Origin: Membranipora membranacea
Lineage: Eukaryota > Bryozoa > Gymnolaemata > Cheilostomatida > Membraniporidae
Assembly: GCA_914767715.1 (NCBI GenBank)
Contig: OU612074.1
Coordinates: 4,169,501 to 4,233,500, forward strand
DNA: 64,000 nucleotides
Direction: 5' to 3'
The notes beneath the pieces were generated by a model, which ran no database searches, was not told the DNA's origin, and worked only from the letters and a program-made list of their open reading frames with translations. Made by a program: the position numbers and the translations under genes. Shown in pieces: positions 25,622 to 38,174 of the stretch (the stretch's first letter is position 1; every line of letters begins with the position of its first letter).

Positions 25622-26030
25622 CATACAGCCTGGAGATTCCTTTCTCTAATGCTAAAATAGGTTTGTACAATAATGAGGACGCTTGCATCCACTCCCTGCA
25701 TGCCACAAACAAAACATGGTCTGATAATAACGCATATAAGATAGTTCTATATCAGCAGCCGCAGCTGACAGAGAGAGATGGCAGGGATTTGATATAAATT
25801 TCATTGACACTGGGTAGTATGGATGGATTTATTACAATCACTGACAACGAAGCAGCGAAATTGGCACTGGTAAAAGAAAAAATATAGAAAAATCAGGTCT
25901 CTGTGGTAAAAGTTAAAAATGAATATTGTTTAGTGTGAGAATCAGATGTCATAAAGACCAGTCTCGGCCCCAAACACCTCTGTACTTCATGGTGCGGTAA
26001 CGAGTAGGCCTACCAGGGCATAATTTGAAT

Positions 26031-28132
26031 TCATAGCTATGCATTCTGCTTTTAGATAAAAAAAAACCAATAACAAATTGAGCGGTGCTAATAGATATGA
26101 AATTGTGCTGCTAATAGCTTTTGAACTTAATATGCCTTTTTTATGCTTATAAAAAACCTGCATAGACACGGCGGCTATAGAAACAAGGGTTACTCGTAGA
26201 TAGAAAAGGGCATTATATGATAACAAAGGACTATAAAGGCCGTTTGCTCAATCAATATCTCTATGTAATAATCTAGTCTTTCATGGTGTCATTGAGAGGG
26301 CTGTTTTAAAAGTAGATGAACTGAAACTGCTTGCTGACTGCACTTCAATAAGTGCCACTGTAACATTGTGAATAACGCTATTACTAAATTTAGCCGAGTT
26401 AGAGGCTGTCACTGGTGTTTAGGAGGTGCTTTTCAGAGTCAGATAATATGAAAGGTCGGTGATCAAATCTCATGCCCAGTTTTCGTAGTCAGACTCTTTA
26501 CCGCTGAAACTACCTCGTTCCAACATGTAAGCAAGATCATGATTTGTTCGATGATTAAACTGAGAGTAACCATATTTATTTGTTTTACACGAAAAGCGAC
26601 TCAAAGCATGATGTACCATCGACTTTATCAGTTGTGACAGAGGCAGTTAAATCAAGTATATTGATTGAATCTGTCTAACTAAGCTGCTTAGTAGTTTCTT
26701 GTTCCCCAGTCTGAGTGTAAATTGATAAACCATGAACATGTATCAGCGATCAGGGGTTTGTACAAAATATAGAACCGCTCAATACAACACATTTCTTTTA
26801 CAAAACTTTAAGTATTTCATGGTATCATATTGCGCTGGTAGAGCACTAGATTTTTAAACCTCATAGGTGCAACTGATGAAGTAGGGGGGCAGTTTCTAAA
26901 GCTACACATATTTTTTACCTGGAAGAGATAAAAACTTTTCCAACCTCAAAATATTGCATAACTACTGCAGAACTAGTTGCCAGACTATTAAGCTCCGGTC
27001 CTTCTGTATTTTCCTGGTCTTCAAGTGTTGTAATCTATAATTCAATCAATTTCAGCCTTACGATGGCAATAAAACATCACTATAGGTAGTCATTCAACTG
27101 TAAACTCAATCCAAACTCAATGATACACTAATCTCTACACTATAACTCAAGTGTGCCATTTACTCTATGATTATCTGATAACGGAGCAATATAAATGCTC
27201 ATGTACCGGCCAAGTCATGGTTATTCTTGTCATCTGCGCGATAGTGAATTGAGGGTTGCTAAACTGAAACTTCAAATGTAATGAACCCAACATTATAATT
27301 GCTGTAAGTACTATAGTTATTGTTTAGCAGGTGCCTTCCAGAAGATAAAGGAATCCTGGACGATCATAGTAACGCAAAAAGGAAGCAGGGTGATCATATC
27401 TTATGTCCTGTTAATCTAGAAAATAAGAGAACCGAGAAATATCCAATCACAGTGCTTGAGATTGACATCAGTGTTGTACCAGAAGTCATGTCAGCTTAAA
27501 CTCTAATATACGGCAGGTAGGAATTTGTGTTCTAATTTAAAGCTTTATATGCGTATAATAACGTTGGTACAGGTGATGGCCAGTACCATAACTACTTGTG
27601 TGTCTGAGGGTCCTAGATTTGACATCTGGGGTTTGTTGTGCCACAATATGTGCTCAAACCTTCTCAAAAACAGAGAGAAATCAACATCAACCAATTATAC
27701 TGTATTTTTTTATCATTGAAAAGCTAGGATTACCAGCATCACAAAAACTTACTTTTGAATACGTCAGGTGACATGACACGATATCACAGCTGACATGAAT
27801 ATGCAATCATATTTTCATGTGTCTGAAATGTTGGTATCATAATTGTTCAGCCTTCTTACCGCCTTCTTGCTCTAAAATGCATTATTATAATTGCTTTTCT
27901 TGAGAATCTATGGTAGTCTTTGAAGTCTTTTTACTGATGATAGCATATGATAGTTAACAGCTTTGTTTAGACCGTTCAGGAGACCAGTGATGATAAATCC
28001 ATCTATTCTATGAGATTCTTGTCAGTTTTGAGTGAAGTAGATGGACTCCATATTAACAACTTTGATGGCATTCCTCATTCTCAGTGTAATTTGTACACAT
28101 AATGCATCTTTTGTCATGCTTGATTTCACCAG
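26031..28132. other. Gene-free stretch upstream of block B
   Basis: 26035-26160 resembles 51260-51370. 26240-26350 resembles DNA just upstream of the RING exons of genes B and C (about 38020-38110 and 55310-55385), and 26390-26440 looks like a decayed version of the following RING acceptor region with no RING codons after it. The remainder shows nothing recognisable; earlier exons of gene B could be hidden here. Confidence 0.4.
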
Positions 28133-31100
28133 CAACGTGCCATGTCACAGCCTAGAGGAATACCCACCAATCATCAACGGGGACACAATATACACGGTAT
28201 GAGCGGAACTTCGCCTCAAACACAGCCAATGCACTTTTCCCCTCAACATCCACAGTATATGATAGCTAATATGCCGGGACAAGCTATGGTATGTTTTATT
28301 GGAACTTATCATCAATTTCTACGTCAAAGTGTGTGAGTTTAATCGGCTGACAAGCTTTACCAAAATCTGTGTCATGCCGGTTAGAATCGGCTCCGAAACT
28401 TCAGTGCGATGAAATTTGGATTCAAATTGGGTTGTGCCGTTTGAAAATTTCCAAGAAATTGTTACAAAGGGTGCAGATCTAACCTTCTGGTCTGGTATTT
28501 ATTTCGATCAGAATTCAGATGTCCTTGTTACATATTGTCAGGCTGGTAAGGTGGGCTTTTGGTTTTATGCCGTTAGTCAATACTGATTTTCTCAAGTTCC
28601 TAGCAGGGGTAATATCTCAAAATACTATGTAATAATAAGCTTTAAATTCTATGATCAATTAATACTATTCAACTGTAGTTACTCAAGACAGATTAACTGA
28701 GGGAATTCCCTCCTAAATACTACAAAGAAATCTCACTGGGAAACCCTATTGTAATTTCCTTGTTATGACTGTACTTGTGTAATGTGTACAAGAATGCGAT
28801 AAATTATGTATGACCTGTCTATGTTTATTTGTCTACACACTATGCTAATAAACCAAATTGATATCTCAAGTAAGCTATTATGTCAATAATCAAGTGCTTC
28901 GCTCAACAATAGGCAACTCAAAAATAGACTTCGTTCTACCGTTCACAGTTCTGGACAGAAAAGGCTACTTGGTAGAACTAAGACTATCCTCACCCTGACT
29001 CGCGGGAAATGTTACTTCAATGATCTTGTATGAAATTATAATCAAAAGTTAACAGTAAAGATTAGCTTTACTATTACCTGACATACAACTGGATAGTTTT
29101 CTATGGTAACAAAATTAAATTTCAGCCTTATAAATAACTAATTTCAATTACATCAAAGGATGACTTTAATTCAAGCTCTACAACAGTTACTAAGCTATGT
29201 TAATTGAAACTATTTGACCCAAGCGAAGCAGTCTCAATTGCCAAAACAAACTGCTTTACGCCCCATTTTTGGTATGCCAATATATACCCTGAAGTGCCAC
29301 CTGCCCGGCTAGTAAATATTAGCCTCTTGCAAATTTTGAATTAATTAAAAACAAAAATCAAATGACACTTTAACTTCATAAAAATTGAGGTACAAATAAA
29401 CTTCCAAAGTCTCAAAAATAATTACCTTATAAATAATAATACGGTACTTACTATATTCCAGTGAAGTCTGTCTAAGTTAAACTTGTACTCCTCAAGTCTA
29501 TATTTCTTCTTTGAGAACGCCTCTGTCACTGTGTCGTCAAACTTGTACTCCTTATGTCTCTATTTCTCCTTTGTGAACGCCTCTGTCACTGTGTCTTAAA
29601 ACTTTTATTCTTTACGTCTGTATTTCTCCTTTGTGAACGCCTCTGTCACTGTGTCTTCAAACTTGTACTCCTCAAGACTGTATCTCTTCTTTGTGAACGC
29701 CTCTGTCACTGTGTCTTAAAACTTTTATTCTTTAAGTCTGTATTTCTCCTTTGTGAACGCCTCTGTCACTGTGTCTTCAAACTTGTACTCCTTAAGTCTG
29801 TATCTCTTCTTTGTGAACGCCTCTGTCACTGTGTCTTCAAACTTGTACTCCTTATGTCTGTATTTCTCCTTTGTGAACGCCTCTGTCACTGTGTCTTCAA
29901 ACTTGTACTTCTCAAGACTGTATTTCTCCTTTGTGAACGCCTCTGTCACTGTGTCTTAAAACTTTTATTCTTTAAGTCTGTATTTCTCCTTTGTGAGCGC
30001 GTCCCGGTCGCTACCCATTCTGCTGAAGGAGGTGAGCTCTCCGATCAATGGCCTAGCTTGCCCACCCTTACATTGTACAAGGGTGCGCTAATTAGATGAG
30101 TCATATTATGTATCATGTATCATGTGTCATGTGTCATGTATTATGTGTCATGTGTCATGTGTCATTTGTCATGTGTCATGTGTCATGTGTCATGTGTCAT
30201 GTGTCATATGTCATGTGTCATGTATCACGTATCACGTATCATCAATCTTATGTATCACGTATCACGTCTCACGTATCACGTATCACATATCACACTTGGG
30301 GGCCAACCAAACCCCAGTAGTTGATGGACTTTAGTGGGTTTTCAACCCACGACCTCCAATATCCTTCCATGCTAAAGGAATGGCGCTCTAACCAATTGAG
30401 CCACCTCCTACTCCCTCGTCATTATCACATGTGATGAATTACACTTTGAAATTAGTTCTGGGTACCAATGACTTTACGACAGGGGAATTTCATATAATAG
30501 TATCAACAGTCGATGACTCCGCAATTATACATTCCACCATTACACACATAAAAAAACTACATCGCATGTATGTAGATTTGAAACATGGGTTTAACCTGGA
30601 GTTATGCTTTTACAGTTCTATCATGCGAGTGTCAAAGATGGGATTATAATTGCAAGGACCTGCAAAGTCAGCAAACCATTGTCATTTATATGTATGTACA
30701 GGTAATGTGGAATAGGAATATGGAATATGCTCATGATCTAAAATTGATAGCTAAAGATGATTGCGCAATTTATGAACAGGTATAAAAAGGAAGGTGGTAT
30801 GGTGCAGCACATGTGTGATATACTAAATACAAAGAATGATGAGACTCAGATACTATCAAGGTCCATAAATCTCCTATAGCCTATGACTACATGTAATAAT
30901 TCATATAATGTATGTAAATAATAACATTCAGACGACGGGACGTTGCCGCAGCGGAGGCGTAACATCTTAATTATGGATGGCTATTGCTGCACTTCTAGCT
31001 CTATCAAAATTAGGGTTGGAACGACCTCTTGAGGTTGGAGTTGAATTTCAGATATTTGACGTCGGATTCAACCACAAACCGGATGGATATGTGTTATGTC

Positions 31101-34100
31101 TGATCCGAGATGATACGTTTTTAATCAACACTTACTCAGCATCATTTATCCCACTAAAAATGACAAGGAAGGAAGTATGATAGTCATTAATTTGTGGTTC
31201 TGATTAGATAATGGAGTTTGGCTGAAAGCACTCGGTGATCAGTAGGCAATCAATACCTATCTTATTTTCATAGCTAGTTATATTGTTGCCGATTAAGTTT
31301 GATGGATGTGTTTTTCTGCTGAAATTGAGAGAAGCATCTTTACTCAGATCGTTGTGAATAGGGACATAATTTTTCTCCAAATATGTTCCCTGTAACAAAC
31401 TATCTAGTTTAATGTACAAGGTTATCCTCTTCTTCAAAGTAGGAGGACAATTCCTATCCTAATCACAGCAGAGAGTTTGGGACATATGAGCAGGGAGTTT
31501 GTTCAAACTCAATGATTACAAACATTGGGGTTTGAGTGATCCTGGCAAATTGAGTCAAGAGATATTTGTACTCATTAAATGATACTTTCAAATATACTAT
31601 TTGTGTGATCATTGCACCGTGGCTGTTTGAGTGATAAGTTGGTCCTTGTAAAGTATTATATCCAAGCAGATACATACGCATTTAAATTGGGGTAATGGTT
31701 CAGGGAAAAGATTGTTGATGCTGTTTATCCATGTATTCAATGACCTTAACTGTATATTATGGTGCAAAGGTACAGCTGCTTGGACTTAGCATTTGTACGC
31801 GTTATCCGGATCCGATCCGAGGTTGAATCTAACGACCGATTCGATATCCGATCCGAGGTTGCCTAACCCTGATCCGTTCCACCCCTAATCAGCATTACAA
31901 CGAAGACAAAAACGCATATATCACAACCCTGACAACTACTGATGGCAACTGTGTCCCAACTGCGCCAGCGGTTTTGCAACCGTTGGGCGTGTTGACCAGA
32001 CACACCGCTACATCACATGACTCTGGAATCCAACAGCATGCTATAAAGAGCATCTGTTGCCCAACCAATTCAAGCGCTACAAAACAATCGACTGCCAAAC
32101 AAAGAATCTTCAGGCAAATCAAGCTAAAACAATAAACCAGCTAAATGTAGACATCGGCCTATGTCCAATTAACCCTTCACCTCAGCTGGCCCGCATTGAC
32201 CGGCGACTGACTTGCATGGCTGGAACATCTGGCCCAACCAACGCGGAATCCTCACAGGTGTTTGCCTCACCTTTCCATTTGTCCCAGTATTCATTTCTAA
32301 GCAATACACCATGGTCAAGTGATATAAATTTCCACATGTTCAAGGACTACTCTTTGGCAGCTTCAAAAAAATCAATCCTATATGCCGTGAAAAAGATGGC
32401 ATTACTTAATTTATTTTCCTAAAAGCTGCCAATATTAATGTTCACTCACAATTGAGTGATGATGATATTTTTTGATATATATATATACTTTTTATTGGCA
32501 TCAAAAGTCATCTCATTCGAAATGTTTTGCACTCAGTGCCAGAAAACAATTTTTTTTTATAACAAAAAAGGAGAAACAGAAGGGAAATAATATCATCAAT
32601 GATGTTGGTCAAGTCGATAATATATGGTTGAAAAGTAAAGTTTTGAATGAACTGAACTTCTCTTTAGATCTCAAATGTAACGGTAAAGAATTGTATGTAG
32701 CAGAAACTTTGTATCTTAGATTGTCTGTATGATATAAAAGTAAATGTTTATCACGAAAATTGAACTTGGTAGTGTTTTTAAATCCTCTATATATAAATGG
32801 AGGTGTTAAAAAATTGTTTATCTTATGCGCAAAAAGTGAAGTGAAATAACAAACAAGCTTAGGAAGAGGTAGGAGTTGTAATGATTGTGTAATGGATTCG
32901 GTTGAAATGAGATAATACGGGATGTAATGCACATTGGCGATAATGCGTAAAGCCCGTTTTTGCAAGAAAAAATAATCTATTGAGGGCATTATTGCAGGAC
33001 AAGTTGCCAATGATATGGATACCATATATAAGGTGACAATAGATAAACTGGAAGTAAAATGTGCAGGCACATTGATGATGGCTAATTGATGGCAATGATG
33101 GCAGAGATGGCTAATGATGGCTAATTGATGGCACTATGGTTGGTTATCCCTAAAATGTCTTTTACCTATCAACATTCATCAATTTGCAGTGGTGCCCAAT
33201 CCATGTTTATTTCCAAGTTAGATGCAGTAATTTACATTGGCAATAGCTTGTTCGAATTTACAGTAGACAATTAATCCCCTAATTACAAAATTTTCAGAAT
33301 GAGTCAGACAGCCAGAATGGTTTCATTTGTGATAATCCAAATAAATCTGAATGATAAACATGACTGAGCTAAAAACAATGCAAACAGATATTACCTTGAG
33401 AATTCCATGAAATTAAGAATTAAGCCTCATTTAATTTCGGCAATAGAATGTCAATACACAGTGTTGAGATTAGTGTCTCTCATGGAAGAAATTTTGTTAT
33501 TACACAATTGGAGCAGGGCTTATGTTTGATAATATCTACATATTGCCATGCCGGAAGCAGATTTTGTGCTTTTCTTAATCACCATGTCTTTACTCCCACA
33601 ATAAATTTCCGTGTTCTCGCTGAGCGCAATAAACCGAACTTAAATTGGGTATACACAAATTGGAATACAAAAATTGGAATACAAAAAATGCTCTGCGAGT
33701 CATTAAGGGAATTGGACCAGGGGGTCACATTTCCAGTCATTTTGAGAAAATTTAAAATCAAGCCATTGCAAATGCTTTTTGAATACAGAACTTTAAAACT
33801 TTTATTAAAATCATATTCAATTCAAGATATTTTAAATATGAAAACAAACCATGAGTACAACACTAGATCCAACAAACAAAATTATTAAGACAAGCAACAA
33901 GCGAGGAGAGAGGTCCTTGTTGAGCAATGGCATAGCCTTGTTCAACAATTACCTTTCGGAAGTTTGGACGGGGCTAGGATGCAATCTCACAGTTGGGCTG
34001 GCGGGGCGTCTCTGGTCGTGCAGTGGATAGCGGGTACGGTGGGCATGTTTTGCCTGGGCTTTTCATGTTGTTCGTGTGGTGTTCTTGTAATTAGTTGGAG

Positions 34101-36870
34101 GGTTGGCCGCCACTCTCGTCGCAGACTATCTGGCTGACCAATGCTTTTATTTAATTTATTTGAACATTTAATCGCTTAATTTACAATGTTTCTTTATAGC
34201 AAAATACAATATCTAGTGAAAATTGCCTCAATCAATATTGAATTAGGCCGGTATTGCTTTGTACAATCTGTCTAACAATTTTTGTGGTTTTCCTTTGTAC
34301 CAACCATGATACAGTACACCTAGCTTACTTGGTGTTGACAATTACCCACACATTTTTCTAAGGTACCTGTCCATGACTTACAGATCAATGGTGATCATTT
34401 CTGGTCCCTGATAAGAGAGCAAACAGTAATACAATATTTTGAGCTTACCGCAGCTACTCTAAAATGAAGTTAAGAGCAGGTGACCTTCAGAAACTTAATT
34501 ATTTTAATTTCGTAGTGATAACGACCGATAAAGAATTTTTTGGCTCTATTCCCTGTAGGTAGATGGATATTAGTTCAATCAAGTTCGTTGTAATTTGCCT
34601 GCAGTTATGAGTTTTTGGTGCCAGTCAATATATGCAAAGGGCAGCTCCAAGTGCACGCATACCAGAGCAAATCCAATATATTTGTTTATAAAAATACAGC
34701 ACAGTTGTTCAATAAGAAAAAAACAATGTTGATCTCCCACAAGACAAGTCTTATTCCTCATAATTACATAATAGAAATATATTTCATACCATGATGCATC
34801 CTTGGTAACTAATACCTGAAGATCATCATTTGAAAATTTATAAGGATGGACTTATTATGATATGTTCTTTTTGTGTTTACAGTATCATCCTCAACAACAG
34901 ATAGCACAGCTCTCACAGTACCCAGGGCAGCCTGGATATTATCTACTTCCTGCTGGTGGCCAACCACAACCCCAAGGTTTGATGTCCTTTAAATTGATTT
35001 GTTGTGACTTACTAAGCTATTTCCAACCATCGGTTTCCTAAATAAATTGAAGAACAACGATGAGATGTGAATGGAGATCTACTCTCTCAATTCAATACAA
35101 TTTATCCGATTGAATAAAAGAGAGTAATATTAGTTTGCTCATTGAAAAATCTCCGATTCACTATGGAGTTATATGAGGGCGCACCAAACTGCTGCAAGTG
35201 CAGTGTTGTAGTGTTCAATTCAACCACTTTGTTCAAAATGAGCGAATGTTACTATATAACAGTTTTTGTTTTGGCAAACATATCATATCATATCACAGGT
35301 CAAGGAGAAAAGGATTGGATAAAATGTATTGATCAATGGAGAAGGGGAGTCTTCATCCTTCAAATTGTATTCTTTCAGGTATGCAGTATGCAGCTTATGC
35401 TGCTGCTGAACAACAACAGTTGCAGCAGCAGCAGCAACCACAAGGGATCCCCATGCAAGCACCTCCACAGGGACCTCCCCAACAACAACATGGCGGTCAG
35501 CAGCAGGGACGTCCCGCTTCTCAGCCTGGTATGGGAGGTATGCCTGTACAAAAACTTAACAATGCTGCAATGAGCCAGTCTATGTCAGGCAGTTTCCCTC
35601 AAAGTCAACAACCCCAACAGTCTCAAATGGTAGCACCGATGCCTCAACAGCAAATGCAACCACGACAACCTTATTCATACGCTCCTGAATTTCTACCGCC
35701 GGTGAGTAAAATACTATAATGAAGAATGCAAGTTTCTTGTTTGCTTTAAAACATAGCATAATTCTCATCGTCAGAAGTGTTTATGCGCCGCCGACAATAC
35801 CTCAGGAATTTCATAAAATGGTTCTCATCCAAGGAAACATTCATGTTAGCAAATGTTTGTATTTTCTAATATTGGTACAAAAAACTTACAGTGTGATATT
35901 TTTACTGATATATAATGTATCCTTAGTTAACTAAGCCCAGCAGAAGGTTTAATCCACAGTAACTCCATATACTGACCTAATCATATATGTTGTTTCCACC
36001 CATTGGTTATTTTTGACAGGCTGCTTTACAAAAGAGGGAGCGCAAACCACTAGCTATAATTATCCCAGACACACACGAGACTGTGAATAAAGAAGCACTC
36101 ACTAAACCTTCGACTAGTGCAGCCTCAGATTCTACTAGTAAAACAAGCACGCCACCACCTAGCACAGATAGACAGATGTCCAATGAACAGGCTCAACCCG
36201 CTGCCCCCACTGAGGCAGACAAAACTGTAAGATAACCAGTATGTTGTTCCGTTTTTTTCTTAGATTGTATACTTAGAAGTGCCACATCCTTGCATACATA
36301 AGACAAACTGAACGAGTAATGCTTCATCGCTGTGATGCCATGGATCGAGGGAAGATCTGATTCTTAGTGTAAATTGTGCTCATTGGCCCAGAAGTTATAT
36401 TAAAAGGCTAACTTATGGAAATTTCATATTCATGTTCATATTGATTTTATTTTTTATTTTATCATCATTATTTGGAATTGGTCCTTTTAAAGGTACCTGC
36501 TGCTGAAAAGTATGTATCTGCCACCGATAAAGCTTCCTCCCCAAAACCACCACCTAGTGAGAAGCCACAGAAAAATAACAAAAAAACCTCTGCTACAAAA
36601 AAAGCGAGATCACCTAAAACTAAAATAGCACCAAAAACTGCTGCTGTTGAAACTCAAAAATCTGTCTCAAAAATTGGTAAAACAAACAACCTGGCATGGG
36701 AAAAGTCCCCAACGACAAGTAAACCTGATAGAGAGAGTGTAAAACAGGAGCCATCAGCTAAACTAGAGCAAACTAAACCTGTATCAGAAAGTAATCCAAC
36801 TGCCAAGGAAAGTCAAAAGGAGGTAGAGAGAGTTGGCAAGGCTACAACCAAATCATCAGTAGCTACAAAG
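28133..36870 (+). CDS. EIF4G: Gene B, part 1: eIF4G-type N-terminal exons
   Basis: Five exons in one consistent frame: 28133-28288, 34883-34976, 35379-35701, 36020-36226, 36493-36870 (386 codons). The translation is Gln/Pro/Met-rich (RGIPTNHQRGHNIHG; YHPQQQIAQLSQYPGQPGYY; GMQYAAYAAAEQQQ), then QKRERKPLAIIIPDTHE, which matches the KRERK...IRDPN motif of animal eIF4G, then a Lys/Ser/Pro-rich tail. This is the disordered region lying ahead of the eIF4E-binding site. No eIF4E-binding exon or MIF4G follows. The last exon ends at AAG before a weak donor gttcgc, kept in paralogue C (gttcgt); in phase 0 it joins the RING exon at 38175. If unspliced, the frame stops at 36990. The first exon starts at an acceptor, so upstream exons are missing. 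Confidence 0.7.
29461..30000. repeat. 60-bp minisatellite, nine units
   Basis: Nine consecutive 60-base units with phase preserved exactly, each containing 'cctctgtcactgtgtc' and 'tctcctttgtgaacg'. Units alternate between variants ('tcttcaaacttgtac' and 'tcttaaaacttttat'). Because 60 is a multiple of three, a plus-strand frame stays open through the array and the minus strand gives a 20-residue repeat (TEAFTKEKYRLKEYKFEDTV) interrupted by TAA in the 'cttaaaac' units. Confidence 0.9.
30100..30295. repeat. Heptamer satellite (TCATGTG)n
   Basis: About 27 head-to-tail copies of a 7-bp unit, mostly TCATGTG in the left two thirds and TCACGTA in the right third. The period is not a multiple of three, so all three plus frames are open and read the same MCHVSCV-type peptide. 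These ORFs are artefacts of the repeat. Confidence 0.9.
30329..30412 (-). repeat. tRNA-derived sequence (SINE head or tRNA pseudogene)
   Basis: On the minus strand it reads GGAGGTGGCTCAATTGGTTA (box A-like D-arm), an anticodon-like arm with TTTAGCAT between TTCC and GGAA, and GTGGGTTGAAAACCCAC as a T-arm. The T-loop is altered, the anticodon loop has an extra base and the 3' acceptor strand does not pair, so it is not an intact tRNA gene. It resembles a decayed tRNA-Ala (AGC). Confidence 0.55.
32471..33100 (-). mobile_element. 3' end of a LINE-type retrotransposon
   Basis: Minus-strand frame 33070-32609 (153 codons) has the typical C-terminal tail of non-LTR reverse transcriptases: FFLQKRALRIIANVHY, then a leucine-rich stretch, then YNSLPLHLRSKEKFSSFKTLLFNHIL. 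The catalytic core is absent, so the insertion is 5'-truncated. A TA-rich run at 32476-32489 lies where the element's 3' tail would be. Confidence 0.7.
33448..34190 (+). mobile_element. Probable retroelement remnant
   Basis: Plus-strand frame to 33888 ends LLLKSYSIQDILNMKTNHEYNTRSNKQNY; the 'YNTRS' ending after a Leu-rich helix resembles the C-terminal region of some LINE reverse transcriptases. The GC-richer tail at about 33950-34140 looks like part of the same insert. I cannot assign a clade and the frame may include unrelated codons at its start. Confidence 0.35.
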
Positions 36871-38174
36871 GTTCGCTATCTTTATTGCGCAGATTGTATT
36901 TCCCATTTGCCGATTGGTGGTTTTGTTGGTCCAGATCAAGTGGATAGAAAATTAGGCATTATTAGTCTATTTGGTGTCTCTAAAAGCTAAACATAAACCG
37001 TACCAAATTCTCATCAATCATTGGGCACCACCATTACCCTACAATTATGTGATTAACTTATTCCACTATACCTATGTGGAATTGTAAGACATAATTTATA
37101 TTAATATCAATCTTTTCTACCCCTATATTCATTTTATTTCATTCAAATTAACATTTTCGCTAGCAGGATGAGAAAGTTATTTACCCCTTTTTGAACCGAC
37201 CTAGTTCTGAAATATACAAGCAATTTCCCACCACCATTGAACCACCACTCTCTGGGTCACAAATCTAACCGCTGGTACTTTTCCATTGCCGAACTTGTCT
37301 ACCCAAAAGTCTTGTGACATTTTCACCCACAAAACCTAATTCATCAATGGGGTGCAGAGTCTAAGTCTGTAGCATCTGTTCTAAAAACGATGCGGAAATA
37401 AATGTGGAAAATACAGCGTTTTTTACAACTAAAGAACTCATTTTTTCTTGAGCAATGTGACAAGGCTCAGTTATTTAATAACACAGTAGTGTGTTATAAC
37501 TTGTAAAATTTACTAACTATAACCTGGCCTTTAAGCCTCATATTTTGTAGTTATCTTATCTTACCTCTAGCATTATCTAGTACCACGGCACGCCATATGG
37601 CGAGTTATGCTAATTTACTTATCTCGTCAGTTCGCGGGTTTTTCTCGTTCCTATTATTCTAAATAACTGAAGAAGCAAATCGTCTTTTCCCAATTACCAC
37701 CCTCCCACCCTAAAGTACTACCTAATGTTACTATATTTCTCAGTGTGTGAAAGGTGACTTGGGTGCATGTGTGGTTGGTGCTAAATTTTCCGCCTTTTCT
37801 AAAGTATCAAGGCCGCTTTTCCTCCTATAAAGTTTTTGCCTGCCCATGTTGTTCTCCAGCAACTTACTGTACTTACTTAAACATTTTATTTCTAAGTTAT
37901 TGGGGTTAACCAGGAAATGGCGTATTAGTCACCCCCTTCCTATAGGGGAAGCCCCAGCTATCTTGTTAATCATTGAGGTAAATGAAAAACATGTTTCAGA
38001 GGTTCTCTAAACTAAATTTATATCTAGCTATTGTGATAGTGAGAGGGCTGTTATACAAATAAATGATCTAAAATTGCTTGCTGACACTGTACCACTATAA
38101 AAACAAGTGAATCAATGTGAAGGCTGCTAGCACTCGAGTGAGCAGACTAACAGCCTGTCGCTGACATGTTTTAG

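Larger units (their letters stand above)
22495..26030. repeat. Segmental repeat R1, copy b, interrupted by transposons
   Basis: Matches 1-2110 and 49165-51260 from 'ttatatcagggg...' to '...gggcataatttgaatt', broken at 24000/25622 by a 1.6-kb nested insertion. The copy lacks the short relic of the gene A first exon, having a 'tacatacata' run instead at about 23815-23838. Confidence 0.8.
28289..34882 (+). other. 6.6-kb intron of gene B
   Basis: Separates two N-terminal exons. Its left edge matches introns after 62650 (block D) and 51373-51560 (block C), and its right edge (34555-34882) matches 51780-52096. Between are a 60-bp minisatellite, a 7-bp satellite, a tRNA-like sequence and two retroelement 3' regions. 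30425-31885 has only short ORFs plus repeated 'gatccgatccgaggttg' motifs at about 31807-31865. No further host gene is supported. Confidence 0.6.

Noticed and set aside
29554-30099. 181-codon ORF across the 60-bp minisatellite
   Set aside because: A by-product of a repeat unit divisible by three; Cys/Leu-rich repeat peptide with no start context or splice evidence.
30096-30334. Three overlapping ORFs in all plus frames
   Set aside because: Artefact of a 7-bp satellite; all read the same MCHVSCV-type peptide.
30329-30412. Functional tRNA-Ala gene
   Set aside because: Altered T-loop, extra anticodon-loop base and unpaired acceptor strand; treated as tRNA-derived repeat.
36871-36990. Read-through end of the gene B N-terminal exon (VRYLYCADC...) as a real C-terminus
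   Set aside because: Paralogue C diverges and stops at once after the same point, whereas the donor position is shared; kept only as an alternative.
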